64,000 nucleotides of DNA from Comamonas thiooxydans (GTDB taxonomy: Bacteria > Pseudomonadota > Gammaproteobacteria > Burkholderiales > Burkholderiaceae_C): assembly GCF_000964545.1 (NCBI RefSeq), contig NZ_BBVD01000005.1, forward strand, positions 1 through 64,000. Direction: 5' to 3'. A program made the position numbers and the translations under genes. This document shows positions 1-8,036 of this stretch, piece after piece. The notes beneath the pieces were generated by a model. The model was given only the letters and a program-made list of their open reading frames with translations, was not told the DNA's origin and did not search any database. Within the stretch, counting starts at the first letter, position 1, and every line of letters starts with the position of its first letter.

Positions 1-30
1 GCTAATACGAATTCCCCATCAGTGATGGGG

Positions 31-84
31 TGCGTGATGCTTGCGGTCGATGAGACGGAAATGCCTCTCGCTGAAGGCGACTGA
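31..84 (+). repeat. Degenerate copy of the 3' end of the 84-aa gene at 1400-1654
   Basis: This stretch matches the last ~55 bases of the hypothetical gene at 1400-1654, including the segment coding for AVDGTEMPLVEGY, but with several substitutions. No start codon or upstream part of the gene is visible here. A third copy lies at 4559-4654. It looks like an eroded duplicate. Confidence 0.65.
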
Positions 85-393
85 GAGACGAAGCCCACCC
101 GGGATGGCTACTGGCGACCAGCCGTGAGGATGGCCTCGTGTATTTCGGGCTAGGCCCGGCAGGTGTGGTGCGCTCCCCTGCACCATTCTGAGCCACAAGC
201 GCAGCACTGCTGACGACGCCAATCGGGAATCCAACGGCAGCAGTCGCCTTGAAGCCAACTGTTCAGTGCAAGCATCGGTAAAACTTCTGGAGATCGTCAC
301 ACCGGTATGACATAAACCGCTGAAGCAGCGCGTAAATTGAATTTGGTGGGCCTCGTGCTGTGACTGTGTACAGGGAGCGCAAGGAGTTCGCCG

Positions 394-756
394 ATGAAAG
401 TCATCCCTCAATGGTCGTACAGTATGAGCGTGCGCGACCCTGTACTGGATGCGCAGCATATTGAGCTGCTGGAGTTGTGCCGCGCGGTGCAAGACATGGC
501 TCAGCATGGCCGACAAAAGAGCGACCTGTGTGCGTGGCGGCTAGAAGAGATCGTTCATGCTTGACGCAAGCACGACCAGCTCGAGATCAACAGGCTGCTG
601 GACCGGGGGGAGCGTTTGTCAAAACAACAGCGCATCAATCGCGCAAATGCCCTGCTGCAACTCGAAGAGTTAGCTCTCGCCGCGCCATTGCACGACATGC
701 CCCTGACGAAGCTCCAAACCCTACTCTGTGGCTGGATTCAACACCACTTGCACTAA
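394..756 (+). pseudogene. Bacteriohemerythrin-like gene with an in-frame TGA
   Basis: The first 56 codons read as the N-terminal helix of a hemerythrin domain (W-S-Y-S-M-S-V-R-D-P-V-L-D-A-Q-H-I-E-L-L), with the DxQHxxL motif that supplies iron ligands in O2-binding hemerythrins. A TGA stop lies at 562-564. The same frame then stays open to TAA at 754-756 and continues the fold: HDQLE resembles the HxxxE ligand pair, and the tail GWIQHHLH resembles the WxxxH motif. The usual final Asp ligand is missing because the frame stops just after HHLH. The full read-through product would be about 119 residues, slightly short for the family. I infer a decaying oxygen-sensing or storage protein. A sequencing error at the TGA would restore only part of it. 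Confidence 0.7.
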
Positions 757-820
757 CGATAGTAGGTGGTACATCGCTCGCAATGTGGCAGGAATTCCCG
801 CCACATTTCACACCTAAAAT

Positions 821-1258
821 TTAGGACGCTTTAGCTGCTTTTTTGGACTTCGCCGACACTTTGCGAGGGTTAGGAGCCACCTCTTCTGTCTTGACAGGGC
901 GTCCCGTCTTGATCGAAGGCACAGCCTCCAAAGCCGCAAGCAGTTGCTTGTCGTCCAAAGTGGACAGTAGCTTGAGACCTGCCCGCAACAGCTCACTTTT
1001 CTTGGCCAAATGGCCCTGCAGGGCAGCTCGCAGTTTCAGAGCATCGATCCCTTCGTATTCATCCTTCGGGATGGTGAAGCTATCGCGCACCAGCTTCGGT
1101 TTCTTGGATTTTGCCTCAACAACCTCAGGTGCTGTCACCACAGCGGGGGCTGGAGCCGGAGCTTCTACTTTAGGAGCTGTGGGTACCGCTGCTGTGCTGG
1201 CGGCCTCGGCCGCGGTGACGGTCTTGGATTTTGACGATTTTTGTTTACGGACTGGCAT
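821..1258 (-). CDS. Lys/Ala/Pro-rich hypothetical protein
   Basis: The gene encodes a 145-residue basic protein. Its first third is low complexity (K, S, A, P, V) and probably disordered. From about residue 58 a more structured part follows (RDSFTIPKDEYEGIDALKLR... then two Leu-rich helices), and it ends in a Lys-rich tail (KSKKAAKAS). I chose the start at 1258 (MPVRKQKS); an upstream ATG in the same frame at 1288 would add ten residues without a clear ribosome site. The composition recalls small DNA-associated proteins with PAKKA-type tails, but no DNA-binding motif is recognised, so no function is claimed. It faces the broken hemerythrin gene tail to tail. Confidence 0.6.
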   Translation of the reverse strand: MPVRKQKSSKSKTVTAAEAASTAAVPTAPKVEAPAPAPAVVTAPEVVEAKSKKPKLVRDSFTIPKDEYEGIDALKLRAALQGHLAKKSELLRAGLKLLSTLDDKQLLAALEAVPSIKTGRPVKTEEVAPNPRKVSAKSKKAAKAS

Positions 1259-1399
1259 AACGCACACTTTAGAAACTAGACATACCATTTATACCGTTTA
1301 AATCAACTACTCAACAGCTCCCCTGACCTCTTTTCACCATTAGCTTCTCGGAGCTTCCAGTCGGACACCATGGCAAAGCTGCTCTGAGACAATCCGGCC

Positions 1400-1654
1400 A
1401 TGACCGATGAATCTCCGATCCACACAGTCCACAAGCGCGTTTGCCACACGTTCCTCCGGCACTGGAAGGCTCACAACAACGCCTATCCCAAGCTAATCAA
1501 GATGGCGCCGGAAGAGTTGCGGCAGTTCAACATCGTCAACGCCTTCGCCAAGCCCAATGAAATGTGGGGCGTCCCAATAGAGATCGACCCCAACACCACG
1601 GGCGTGATGATTGCGGTCGATGGGACGGAAATGCCTTTGGTTGAAGGCTACTAA
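1400..1654 (+). CDS. Small hypothetical protein, parent of a local repeat family
   Basis: This 84-residue ORF starts with ATG in MTDESPIHTVHKRV and ends in VDGTEMPLVEGY. It is rich in His and Lys in the first half (HWKAHNNAYPKLIKM). I do not recognise the family. The 3' third recurs as degenerate copies at 31-84 and 4559-4654, so this is the only full-length member in the window. The copies flank the sigma/anti-sigma/fasciclin block, which suggests duplication or a mobile origin. It could itself be a non-functional relic, although its frame is intact. Confidence 0.45.
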   Translation: MTDESPIHTVHKRVCHTFLRHWKAHNNAYPKLIKMAPEELRQFNIVNAFAKPNEMWGVPIEIDPNTTGVMIAVDGTEMPLVEGY

Positions 1655-1804
1655 AGCGGCCACGAGTTATAGCGTCACGGAACATTTCCAAAAAAATTTG
1701 TATCGGGTGCATCCAAACATCGATCTCGTGGGTAGTACCTGCAGCAACACAAGCAATGTGCTGCTTCAGTGAATCCTTCCAACCGATCTAATTGGAGAAT
1801 CTCA

Positions 1805-2380
1805 ATGTCGACCACTCGCTTCGCATACCGCCTCGCCGCCTTTGCTGCCGTCACTTCCGCTGCAGCCCTGCTCGCTGCATGCGGCTCGATGAAGTCACCA
1901 GCCAGCAACTTCTCTCAGGCTTCACTGCCTGCTCCCATCCAGGTTCCTGCCGGTCACAAGGTAGCCTGGGAAACGGTTGGCAGTGGCGACATCACCTATG
2001 AGTGCCGGGACAAGGCCAACGTACCTGGCCAAACCGAATGGGTCTTCGTCGGTCCCGATGCAGTGTTGAAAGATCGCTCAGGCAAGACTGTGGGCCGCTA
2101 CTACGGACCTCCCGCAACCTGGGAAGCCAATGACGGATCCAAGCTCACAGCTACGCAACTCGCAGTCGCACCCTCCAGCCCAGGCAGCTTGCCCTATCAA
2201 TTGGTAAAGGCCAATCCCGCCATGGGGGCCGGCGCGCTGGTAGACGTGAGCTACATCCAGCGCGTCGCACTCCAAGGGGGTGTTGCTCCTGCAGACAAAC
2301 CCTGCACCACCGCCACCAAAGGCCAGAAGACCATGGTCAAGTACCAGGCCGATTACATCTTCTGGAAACCCACGATGTAA
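1805..2380 (+). CDS. DUF3455-type outer lipoprotein
   Basis: A predicted 191-residue lipoprotein. It has a signal peptide with a lipobox (LLAAC, Cys about residue 26) followed by a secreted domain with the features of DUF3455 proteins: AGHKVAWETVGSGDITYEC, a WVFVGPDAVLKDRSGK segment and PPATWEANDGSK. The start at 1805 is preceded by TTGGAGAATCTC, a good ribosome site; an upstream in-frame ATG at 1769 has none. The gene sits just before an ECF sigma/anti-sigma operon and a fasciclin gene on the same strand, an arrangement suggesting an envelope-stress or surface regulon. The biochemical role of DUF3455 is not known to me. Confidence 0.8.
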   Translation: MSTTRFAYRLAAFAAVTSAAALLAACGSMKSPASNFSQASLPAPIQVPAGHKVAWETVGSGDITYECRDKANVPGQTEWVFVGPDAVLKDRSGKTVGRYYGPPATWEANDGSKLTATQLAVAPSSPGSLPYQLVKANPAMGAGALVDVSYIQRVALQGGVAPADKPCTTATKGQKTMVKYQADYIFWKPTM

Positions 2381-2446
2381 GGTTTTGCAACGGCATGACT
2401 AGAATGATCGAAGGATTTACCTCTATTTCCTTCTGACCTTCTATTT

Positions 2447-3025
2447 GTGCCGCCTGCTGCCGCCCTCCAAGACGACGCTTTCGACCATGACGCTGCGCTT
2501 CAGGCCTGTGCGCGAGGTGATCGCGAAGCCCTGCGCAGCATCTATGAGCGCGAAACACGCTATCTGCTGGGTGTTGCTCTCAGAATAGTTCGTGACCGCG
2601 CTACGGCAGAGGATGTGCTTCACGACGCTTTTGTGTCCATCTGGGAGCGTGCATCGAGCTTCGACGCCAGCCGTGGTGCTGGCCGAGGCTGGATTTACAG
2701 CATCGTAAGACATGCTGCACTAAATCGGGTGCGTGATAGCGGGCGAGAAACCATGTTGGATGAACCGGCTACAGCACACCTGGACGCACAAGCGGCTTTT
2801 GCGGCCTGGCAGGAAAGTGGTGATGAGCTTGCACGACAGGCCTCACTTGGCCGTCTGGGGCATTGTCTTGATAGCTTGGAGCCAGCGCGCCGCGCCTGCC
2901 TTTTGCACGCCTATGTGGACGGCTGCAGCCACAGCGAGATTGCCGAGCGAGTCAAAGCCCCCCTGGGCACAGTCAAGGCCTGGATTCAGCGCGGACTGCG
3001 CGCACTGCGGGAATGCATGCAATGA
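2447..3025 (+). CDS. ECF-family RNA polymerase sigma factor
   Basis: A 192-residue sigma-70 family protein of the ECF type. Region 2 is visible as AGDREALRSIYERETRYLLG...RIVRDRATAEDVLHDAFVSIW (residues ~22-68), with FDASRGAGRGWIYSIVRHAALNRVR following. Region 4 (HTH) is near the end: ACLLHAYVDGCSHSEIAERV..PLGTVKAWIQRGLRAL. It would direct RNA polymerase to a small regulon when released from the anti-sigma factor encoded next. The likely start is GTG at 2447. Its TGA overlaps the ATG of the anti-sigma gene (ATGA, 3022-3025), so the two are translationally coupled. The pairing matches the SigK/RskA arrangement. Confidence 0.9.
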   Translation: MPPAAALQDDAFDHDAALQACARGDREALRSIYERETRYLLGVALRIVRDRATAEDVLHDAFVSIWERASSFDASRGAGRGWIYSIVRHAALNRVRDSGRETMLDEPATAHLDAQAAFAAWQESGDELARQASLGRLGHCLDSLEPARRACLLHAYVDGCSHSEIAERVKAPLGTVKAWIQRGLRALRECMQ

Positions 3026-3750
3026 GCAGCGAAACCCAACAACCACAACCTCCAGACGACCTGCATACACAGGCCGGAGAGTATGTATTGGGCACGCTTG
3101 ATGAAAGCGAGCGTCGCTCTATTGAAGCGCGCCTTCCCTACGAGCCCGCCCTGCGCGCAGCAGTGGACGAATGGGAGCAGCGCCTGTTGCCGCTGACCAC
3201 GCTAGCCGAGCCTGTGGAGCCAGGAGCCAGCCTCTGGCTGCGCATCGCCGCAAGCATCGCGCCAGCGAGCCGCCCTCGAGTCGTGCCAGCCCGAATACGC
3301 TGGTGGCAATGGGACAGCCTCGCCCTATGGCGCAGCCTGACGGGCGCAGGTTTCGCCGCCACAGCAGTGCTGGCCGCTGTTCTTGTGGTGCGTGAAGCGT
3401 CTCCTCCAACAGCGCCGCGCTATTTCGTGGTGTTGGCCGCGCCTCAGAACCAATCTCCAGGCTGGCTCGTGCAGGCCCAGACAGAAGGCAGGCTGCGTCT
3501 GGTGCCGTTAGGCACCAATAGTGTTCCTGCAGAAAAATCCCTGCAGTTCTGGACCAAGGCTGATGGCTGGAGCGCTCCAGTATCGCTTGGCCTCGTAAAG
3601 CCAGGCGAGGCCATAGAGGTTCCAGTGGACAAGCTCCCCCCCCTACAGCCCAATCAATTGTTTGAGCTGACCCTGGAACCCTATGGCGGCTCCCCGATTG
3701 GACGACCCACTGGCCCCATTCAGTTCATTGGCCGAGCCGTCCAGATCTAA
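3022..3750 (+). CDS. Membrane-anchored anti-sigma factor (RskA family)
   Basis: This 242-residue protein has an N-terminal cytoplasmic anti-sigma region (DDLHTQAGEYVLGTLDESER, then LPYEPALRAAVDEWEQRLLPL). A single membrane segment follows (about residues 112-132, GAGFAATAVLAAVLVV). The periplasmic part is the anti-sigma-K factor type, with PTAPRYFVVLAAPQNQSPGW and QFWTKADG. It should hold the upstream ECF sigma factor inactive at the membrane until a signal is sensed. The start at 3022 overlaps the sigma stop codon. Another ATG nine bases earlier is possible. Confidence 0.88.
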   Translation: MSSETQQPQPPDDLHTQAGEYVLGTLDESERRSIEARLPYEPALRAAVDEWEQRLLPLTTLAEPVEPGASLWLRIAASIAPASRPRVVPARIRWWQWDSLALWRSLTGAGFAATAVLAAVLVVREASPPTAPRYFVVLAAPQNQSPGWLVQAQTEGRLRLVPLGTNSVPAEKSLQFWTKADGWSAPVSLGLVKPGEAIEVPVDKLPPLQPNQLFELTLEPYGGSPIGRPTGPIQFIGRAVQI

Positions 3751-3957
3751 GACTTCTACCGGTTAAGCCTTGATGAGCCACTTGCCGACATCTCCAAAAG
3801 CAAACATAGCGGCCGTCACAGGCAGCCTTGCCTTACACCCGTGCCCCCGACGAATCGCCAGCAGAACATAAATAGCGAAATTCAATGAATCCAGACAGAA
3901 AGTGGTTGCGTATTCCTTTCAGCCGGCATTTTTCGGCTTGTACATCAAGGAGCATCC

Positions 3958-4521
3958 ATGTTCTCGATTCAATCTGCACGTAAGTTGGCCTCGTTCAGCC
4001 TAGCTATCTCGATGTCTGCTGTATCCGTCGCAGCAATGGCTGATGTGATGGTGGGTGGAGCCCCCATGCTGCCCTCCAAGGACATCATAGACAACGCAGT
4101 CAATTCCAAGGATCACACTACGCTGGTCGCGGCGGTCAAAGCTGCTGGCCTCGTCGATACGCTCAAGGGCCCCGGTCCATTTACCGTCTTTGCGCCGACC
4201 AATGCCGCATTTGATGCACTTCCCGCTGGCACCGTCGATACGCTGCTCAAGCCTGAAAACAAAGCTGTGCTGACCACGGTCCTCACATACCACGTCGTCC
4301 CTGGTAAATGGGATGCCGCAGCACTCAGCAAGATGATCAAGGACGGCAAAGGCAAGGCCATGATCAAAACAGTCAGTGGCGGCACCCTGACGGCCCAGTC
4401 CAGCGATAAGAAAATCATGCTAACGGATGAAAAAGGAGGCACGGCCACGGTGACCATTCCCAACGTCTATCAATCCAATGGTGTGATTCACGTTATCGAC
4501 AAGGTATTGCTTCCCAAATAA
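3958..4521 (+). CDS. Secreted fasciclin (FAS1) domain protein
   Basis: This 187-residue protein has a signal peptide (cut probably after VAAMA, residue ~28) and one FAS1 domain. The two FAS1 hallmarks are clear: GPFTVFAPTNAAFDALP (H1 box) and YHVVPGKWDAAAL, plus the closing NGVIHVIDKVLLP (H2 box). FAS1 domains act in adhesion and surface interaction. The start has a strong ribosome site (AAGGAG, 5 bases before ATG). Fasciclin genes are often controlled by SigK/RskA-type pairs, so control by the sigma factor at 2447-3025 is a reasonable inference, although about 200 bases separate them. Confidence 0.9.
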   Translation: MFSIQSARKLASFSLAISMSAVSVAAMADVMVGGAPMLPSKDIIDNAVNSKDHTTLVAAVKAAGLVDTLKGPGPFTVFAPTNAAFDALPAGTVDTLLKPENKAVLTTVLTYHVVPGKWDAAALSKMIKDGKGKAMIKTVSGGTLTAQSSDKKIMLTDEKGGTATVTIPNVYQSNGVIHVIDKVLLPK

Positions 4522-4558
4522 GCAAGCCCCCTGTTTGAGGCCCCAAACGAGCCTTAAC

Positions 4559-4654
4559 TGAAATATGGGGTCTCCCTTGAAATCGACCGCAACACCATGA
4601 GAGTGATGATTGCGGTCGATGGGACGGGAATACTTCTGGTCGATGTACTCGTAA
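4559..4654 (+). repeat. Degenerate copy of the 3' third of the 1400-1654 gene
   Basis: It aligns with 1559-1654 over its whole length (shared blocks such as GTGATGATTGCGGTCGATGG). It carries substitutions that change the protein (for example TTCTGGTCGATGTACTCG instead of the end of the ORF) and has no start codon. It marks the right edge of the sigma/fasciclin block, as the copy at 31-84 and the full gene mark its left. Confidence 0.7.
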
Positions 4655-4713
4655 AGTCCCCATACTGTAGGGTCTTCTCAGAAACTGGCGATGCGCCCCA
4701 CTGAATGGAGGGA

Positions 4714-4899
4714 CTACTCCTGAGTATCTTGACGGCTCACATCCAGTTGACGGCGCTTACGGGCGCTGTTTTTCAGCAGTGTTCTTACGAAACAGGGGCC
4801 ACCGATAACTTCGTGTATGTGGGCGTTGCTGACACCCTTAGCTAACATTACGTCTAGTACGTGCTGCTTGGGTGTAGATACGGGTACAAGCGGCACCAC
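4714..4899 (-). pseudogene. Remnant of a LuxR/NarL-type HTH domain
   Basis: The 61-residue minus-strand frame reads like the C-terminal DNA-binding domain of a NarL/LuxR regulator. STPKQHVLDVMLAKGVSNAH matches the TPRExxVLxLxAxGxSNxEIA start, and FVRTLLKNSARKRRQLDVS matches the TVKxHLxNIxxKLxV recognition helix. Several invariant positions are altered and no receiver domain is present upstream. I infer a decayed response-regulator fragment. A chance resemblance cannot be excluded. Confidence 0.4.
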
Positions 4900-5173
4900 T
4901 GTCGTTGATGCAGTTGCACTGCCATCAACTTTGCTTGGCCAAAGCTCAGCAGATTAGTGTCTGTGGGGTTCATGCAGACATGAGAAGAGCTAGTTAAAGA
5001 AATGCAGCCGCATCGGCTTACCTGAAGTCTGGAGATGAAGAGCCGAAGGACGCCAAGCTCGACATCGTGGATATCAAGACTGTAGCTGAAGCCGATACGT
5101 TCACCTAGACGGCCGTACTGCTGCCCGTAGCCTTCGAAGACTATCTTAACTGCTTCACTTTTAATGTTTCAGT

Positions 5174-5187
5174 TTGATACATATCAA
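5174..5187. promoter_or_regulatory. Canonical FNR/ANR-type box
   Basis: The sequence TTGATACATATCAA is a perfect match to the FNR/ANR/DNR half-sites TTGAT-N4-ATCAA and is fully palindromic. Its centre lies about 50 bases before a TTG start codon with a strong ribosome site at 5230, so anaerobic activation of a short transcript starting near 5220 is plausible. No complete known gene follows directly. Confidence 0.6.
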
Positions 5188-5229
5188 CCGATAACCTCAT
5201 AAGAGCTCAACAGACTCAAGGAGATTTCA

Positions 5230-5358
5230 TTGAAGCGATGCATCATCAAAGTAGCAGGAGCCTGCTACACCGCCCTATTCCCAAGCACATGCGCCGCACT
5301 TGAAGATGCCCTGAAGCGCTTCCCGAGCGCCACCGCAATCTCCGTGAAAGCCGCTTGA
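5230..5358 (+). CDS. Possible 42-residue small protein behind an FNR box
   Basis: The frame starts with TTG preceded by CAAGGAGATTTCA, an excellent ribosome site. It reads LKRCIIKVAGACYTALFPST (first residue Met in vivo), then CAALEDALKRFPSATAISVKAA. A second, overlapping frame from ATG at 5238 would give only 21 residues. I do not recognise the product; it could be the surviving 5' end of a lost anaerobically induced gene. The combination of FNR box, spacing and ribosome site is the main support. Confidence 0.35.
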   Translation: MKRCIIKVAGACYTALFPSTCAALEDALKRFPSATAISVKAA

Positions 5359-5462
5359 ATTCGGCTTGATCTAGCTATTCATCTAACATCCAACGCCAAC
5401 TAGCAATCGTGTCTGTGACCGTTGCGAAGTCCCGGCTTAGCCAAATCAATACTGGAATAGCT

Positions 5463-5930
5463 ATGCGTCCATCAATGCTGTCTATCAGCATATCGATCGC
5501 CATTTCAGGCTTCGTCCTTGTCTCCTGCACGAATGAGGAGAGCCACAAACTTGAGGCCAGGCGAGCTGCCAGGCGGCTGCTTGCTTTCCCTGAGCATGCC
5601 GAGTTCAAAGATGTGAAGTTGGGAAAGAACGGCGATGCTGTCTGCGGATTTGTGGGCTTTCGTCAAGGTGAGTTAGCATCCTATCCAGGCAAGAAACCAT
5701 TTGTCTATGAAGTCAACACGCACACCGCAAGCCTAGTGGAAATGCTTCAGGATAAGGACTTCAAGAACTTTATAGAGGACAGGCTCGAAAACGAAGACGA
5801 AGTTGCCAAAGCGAAAAACTTGATCAAGACCTGCCGCGGGCAAGCTCTATGGGAAACGAACTGCTCTCCCACGCTTGATATCAAGAAGCACGCTCTCTGC
5901 AGCTACGTTGAGCCTCCCACAGTGCTTTAG
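5463..5930 (+). CDS. Hypothetical lipoprotein
   Basis: A 155-residue predicted lipoprotein. It has an N-terminal hydrophobic stretch (SISISIAISGFVLVSC) ending in the lipobox LVSC, followed by a soluble domain rich in Glu and Lys. That domain contains FPEHAEFKDVKLGKNGDAVC and a second half with DKDFKNFIEDRLENEDEVAK. Four further Cys residues could form disulfides. An upstream start at 5409 in the same frame would give a longer, less signal-like N terminus, so I prefer 5463. The family is not recognised and there is no clear operon partner. Confidence 0.6.
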   Translation: MRPSMLSISISIAISGFVLVSCTNEESHKLEARRAARRLLAFPEHAEFKDVKLGKNGDAVCGFVGFRQGELASYPGKKPFVYEVNTHTASLVEMLQDKDFKNFIEDRLENEDEVAKAKNLIKTCRGQALWETNCSPTLDIKKHALCSYVEPPTVL

Positions 5931-6014
5931 CAATTCCAGCAAACCAGTCTTGGCACCTGCTTGCAGGGTTACCGGCCTTCTGCACGAAGTAGCATGCAGC
6001 GCTCCCCGAGAAGA

Positions 6015-6072
6015 CCATCTGGCGTGTTCGCTCACGCAGGCACGGCAGTTCAGGAATGGGCTTGGGCTAGCC
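6015..6072. repeat. 58-bp diverged direct repeat, copy 1
   Basis: About 45 of 58 bases match the segment at 6863-6920. In one plus-strand frame both copies encode AGTAxQExAWA. Neither copy sits in a convincing complete gene. The pair brackets the hypothetical gene at 6157-6585 and the terminator at 6824. Confidence 0.55.
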
Positions 6073-6156
6073 ATCTATCAAGAGCACGGCGCGGCTTTCG
6101 CGTCGTGGCAACAGTGGTAACACTAGATGGCCCAGCAACTTTCCTAAACATGACGA

Positions 6157-6585
6157 ATGAATGCTTCGCGTGTAATTTGCGGAAGTGGCGCTGAGTGCTT
6201 CAAGCAAAAATCAATGAAAGCACTCGATGCATGCAAATGCACGAAGAGCAAGCTTATGCGGCAGAGAACTTCAAGCCAAGCTGAGGCAAAGATGCTAGTA
6301 CGCCCCATTACCTATCACCTTGAAATTTCACAGGACTCAATTAAGAGCGAACCGGTCGTCCACCTTGAGTCATCAACACCATTTCACCCCTTCGCCGTCG
6401 GAGACAAGATGAGTTGGAATGGATTTAGAAATGCTAGATGGCACCCTGAGCCCCAGACAGGACAGTTCCTACGTGTAAAGGATGCACTTCATTTTATTTG
6501 GGACATACGTGGCTCGAACATCGGCCACAAAGTTCGTCTGTGCGTCGAAATATGCAACGTCGAAGACTTGCCAACACACCACTGA
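6157..6585 (+). CDS. Hypothetical accessory protein
   Basis: The open frame is 142 codons. The first ~45 residues (Cys- and Lys-rich) look unlike the rest, so a later start at 6292 (MLVRPITYHLEIS, about 97 residues) may be the true one. The second part has FHPFAVGDKMSWNGFRNA and HFIWDIRGSNIGHKVRLCVE, which looks like a compact beta-rich domain. I do not recognise the family and see no partner genes. The surrounding 1.2 kb is otherwise made of repeats and terminators, as in accessory DNA. Confidence 0.4.
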   Translation: MNASRVICGSGAECFKQKSMKALDACKCTKSKLMRQRTSSQAEAKMLVRPITYHLEISQDSIKSEPVVHLESSTPFHPFAVGDKMSWNGFRNARWHPEPQTGQFLRVKDALHFIWDIRGSNIGHKVRLCVEICNVEDLPTHH

Positions 6586-6823
6586 ACCAAACGTCTTCGA
6601 TTTCGTCAGCATGCAGCCTTCTAGGCGGATTTTTCCTGTTTGATGCGCTTGTGCGATGAGCTGCGAGCATGTGGCAGGACTCTACCGGAGCCACCACAGC
6701 GCGGAAATGTACGCGCCAACGCACTTCGAAATGTATTGAGCAGCAAAAGCCTGCCCCTCGTGAAATTATTCCAGTAGCATTCGCGTTGGGCCCAGCTATT
6801 AGGACGTAGGTGGAGCCTCTTAT

Positions 6824-6847
6824 GCCACCCACGAGGTGGCTTTTTTT
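6824..6847 (+). terminator. Intrinsic terminator
   Basis: GCCACC and GGTGGC form a 6-bp stem with a 5-base loop, directly followed by seven T residues. It reads on the plus strand, about 240 bases after the hypothetical gene at 6157-6585. Confidence 0.75.
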
Positions 6848-6862
6848 GTCCTGAATTTAGGG

Positions 6863-6920
6863 CCATCCGGCGTGACCGCTTAAGCAGGTACGGCAACTCA
6901 GGAATTCGCCTGGGCTGGCG
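6863..6920. repeat. 58-bp diverged direct repeat, copy 2
   Basis: This is the partner of 6015-6072. After it, one plus-strand frame stays open to 7110 and reads WECGVASAPLAKVLTPDKAE and onward, which may be the relic of a coding region. It has no start codon, because a TAA precedes AGTATQEFAWA. Confidence 0.5.
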
Positions 6921-7139
6921 ACAATTGGGAGTGCGGTGTGGCTTCAGCGCCTTTAGCGAAAGTGCTCACGCCAGATAAGGCAGAGCCTGTTTATGAGCCC
7001 ACGCACATCTTGATTCCATCACTCTCTTTGGGCAAAATTTGCGTCACGTACCTGTTTTGCCGGGCCTGGGGTCACAGACTCCTTTCACTTCCTCAACTTG
7101 CCCAGGCATGACCAAATAGGTCACCGGCTTTTTATTCGC

Positions 7140-7167
7140 GCCCGCAGCAACTGCTTGCGGGCTTTTT
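7140..7167 (+). terminator. Intrinsic terminator
   Basis: GCCCGCA (7140-7146) pairs with TGCGGGC (7156-7162) and is followed by TTTTT and a further T-rich run. It lies just outside the IS3 element and may end transcription of whatever gene once occupied 6884-7110. Confidence 0.75.
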
Positions 7168-7207
7168 CTTTTGTCACAGGAGAAGCATCCTCGCTTTCCT
7201 GCACTAC

Positions 7208-8031
7208 CTAAAAGTAGAGGTTGGGGAAACGTTTGACACGATACGCGACCGGCGGAATCCGGCCCAGCGATTCATGTGGACGATGGTGGTTGTAGCAATG
7301 CAGCCAGTCCTCGGTCATCGAGCGCACTTCCTGCAGAGATTCAAAGACATAGCAGTCGAGCACCTCCGTGCGATAGGTTCTGTTGAAACGTTCTACGTAA
7401 GCGTTCTGCGTCGGCTTGCCTGGCTGAATGTGGTTCAACGCTATGCCTTTATCCTGCGCCCATTGCTTCAAGGCCTGGGCGATGAACTCGAGCCCGTTGT
7501 CCAGGCGAATGCACTGCGGCACCCCACGGACCTCAGTGAGCTCCTCCAAGGCTCGTACCACCCGAGCTGCAGGCAAGCTGGCATCAATTTCGATACGCAG
7601 GCACTCCCGGTTGAAGTCGTCAATGACGTTGAGGGTTCTGAACCGTCTTCCTGACCACAGGGCATCGGACATGAAGTCACAACTCCAGCCCTGGTTCGGT
7701 GTTGAGGCTGCCTCCAAGGGATGCTTGATGCGCTGCGGCAAACGTTTCTTGCCTCGCCTGGGCAGGTTCAGTTTGAGCTGGCAATACACACGCCAAAGCA
7801 CAGTCTTGCCCAGAGCTGTTCTTGATAGCGGGCGCTGGCGTAAAGCAGCCCAAACCCGTGGCGAGGATTCAATGCCACGTATCTTTGGATGAAGTCGATT
7901 ACCCCGGAGTCGTCACAGACCACACGTGCATATCGAAGCGTTGAGCGAGCCAGGCCCGCCGCTTGGCAAGCTCTGCGCTGACTTAGGCGGTGCTCGCTCA
8001 TAAGCGCATGCACGATGGATTGCCGACGCAC
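7208..8031 (-). pseudogene. IS3-family transposase OrfB, frameshifted
   Basis: The C-terminal part encodes the integrase core with the DDE triad: D in SCDFMSDAL, D in IRLDNGLEF and E in QNAYVERFNR, followed by YNHHRPHESLG. The N-terminal part (MRRQSIVHALMSEHRLSQRR, SQRRACQAAGLARSTLRY) is in another frame. The frames swap near 7805-7820, where ...RYQEQL should run into ...VLWRVYCQL. The change equals a one-base loss or two-base gain. This is not the usual site of IS3 programmed frameshifting, which lies between orfA and orfB, so it is mutational decay. Confidence 0.85.
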
Positions 8032-8036
8032 CGGGG

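Noticed and set aside
562..564. Possible selenocysteine codon in the hemerythrin frame
   Set aside because: No SECIS-like hairpin was recognised just after the TGA, hemerythrins are not known selenoproteins, and the C terminus is also eroded. A nonsense mutation is simpler.
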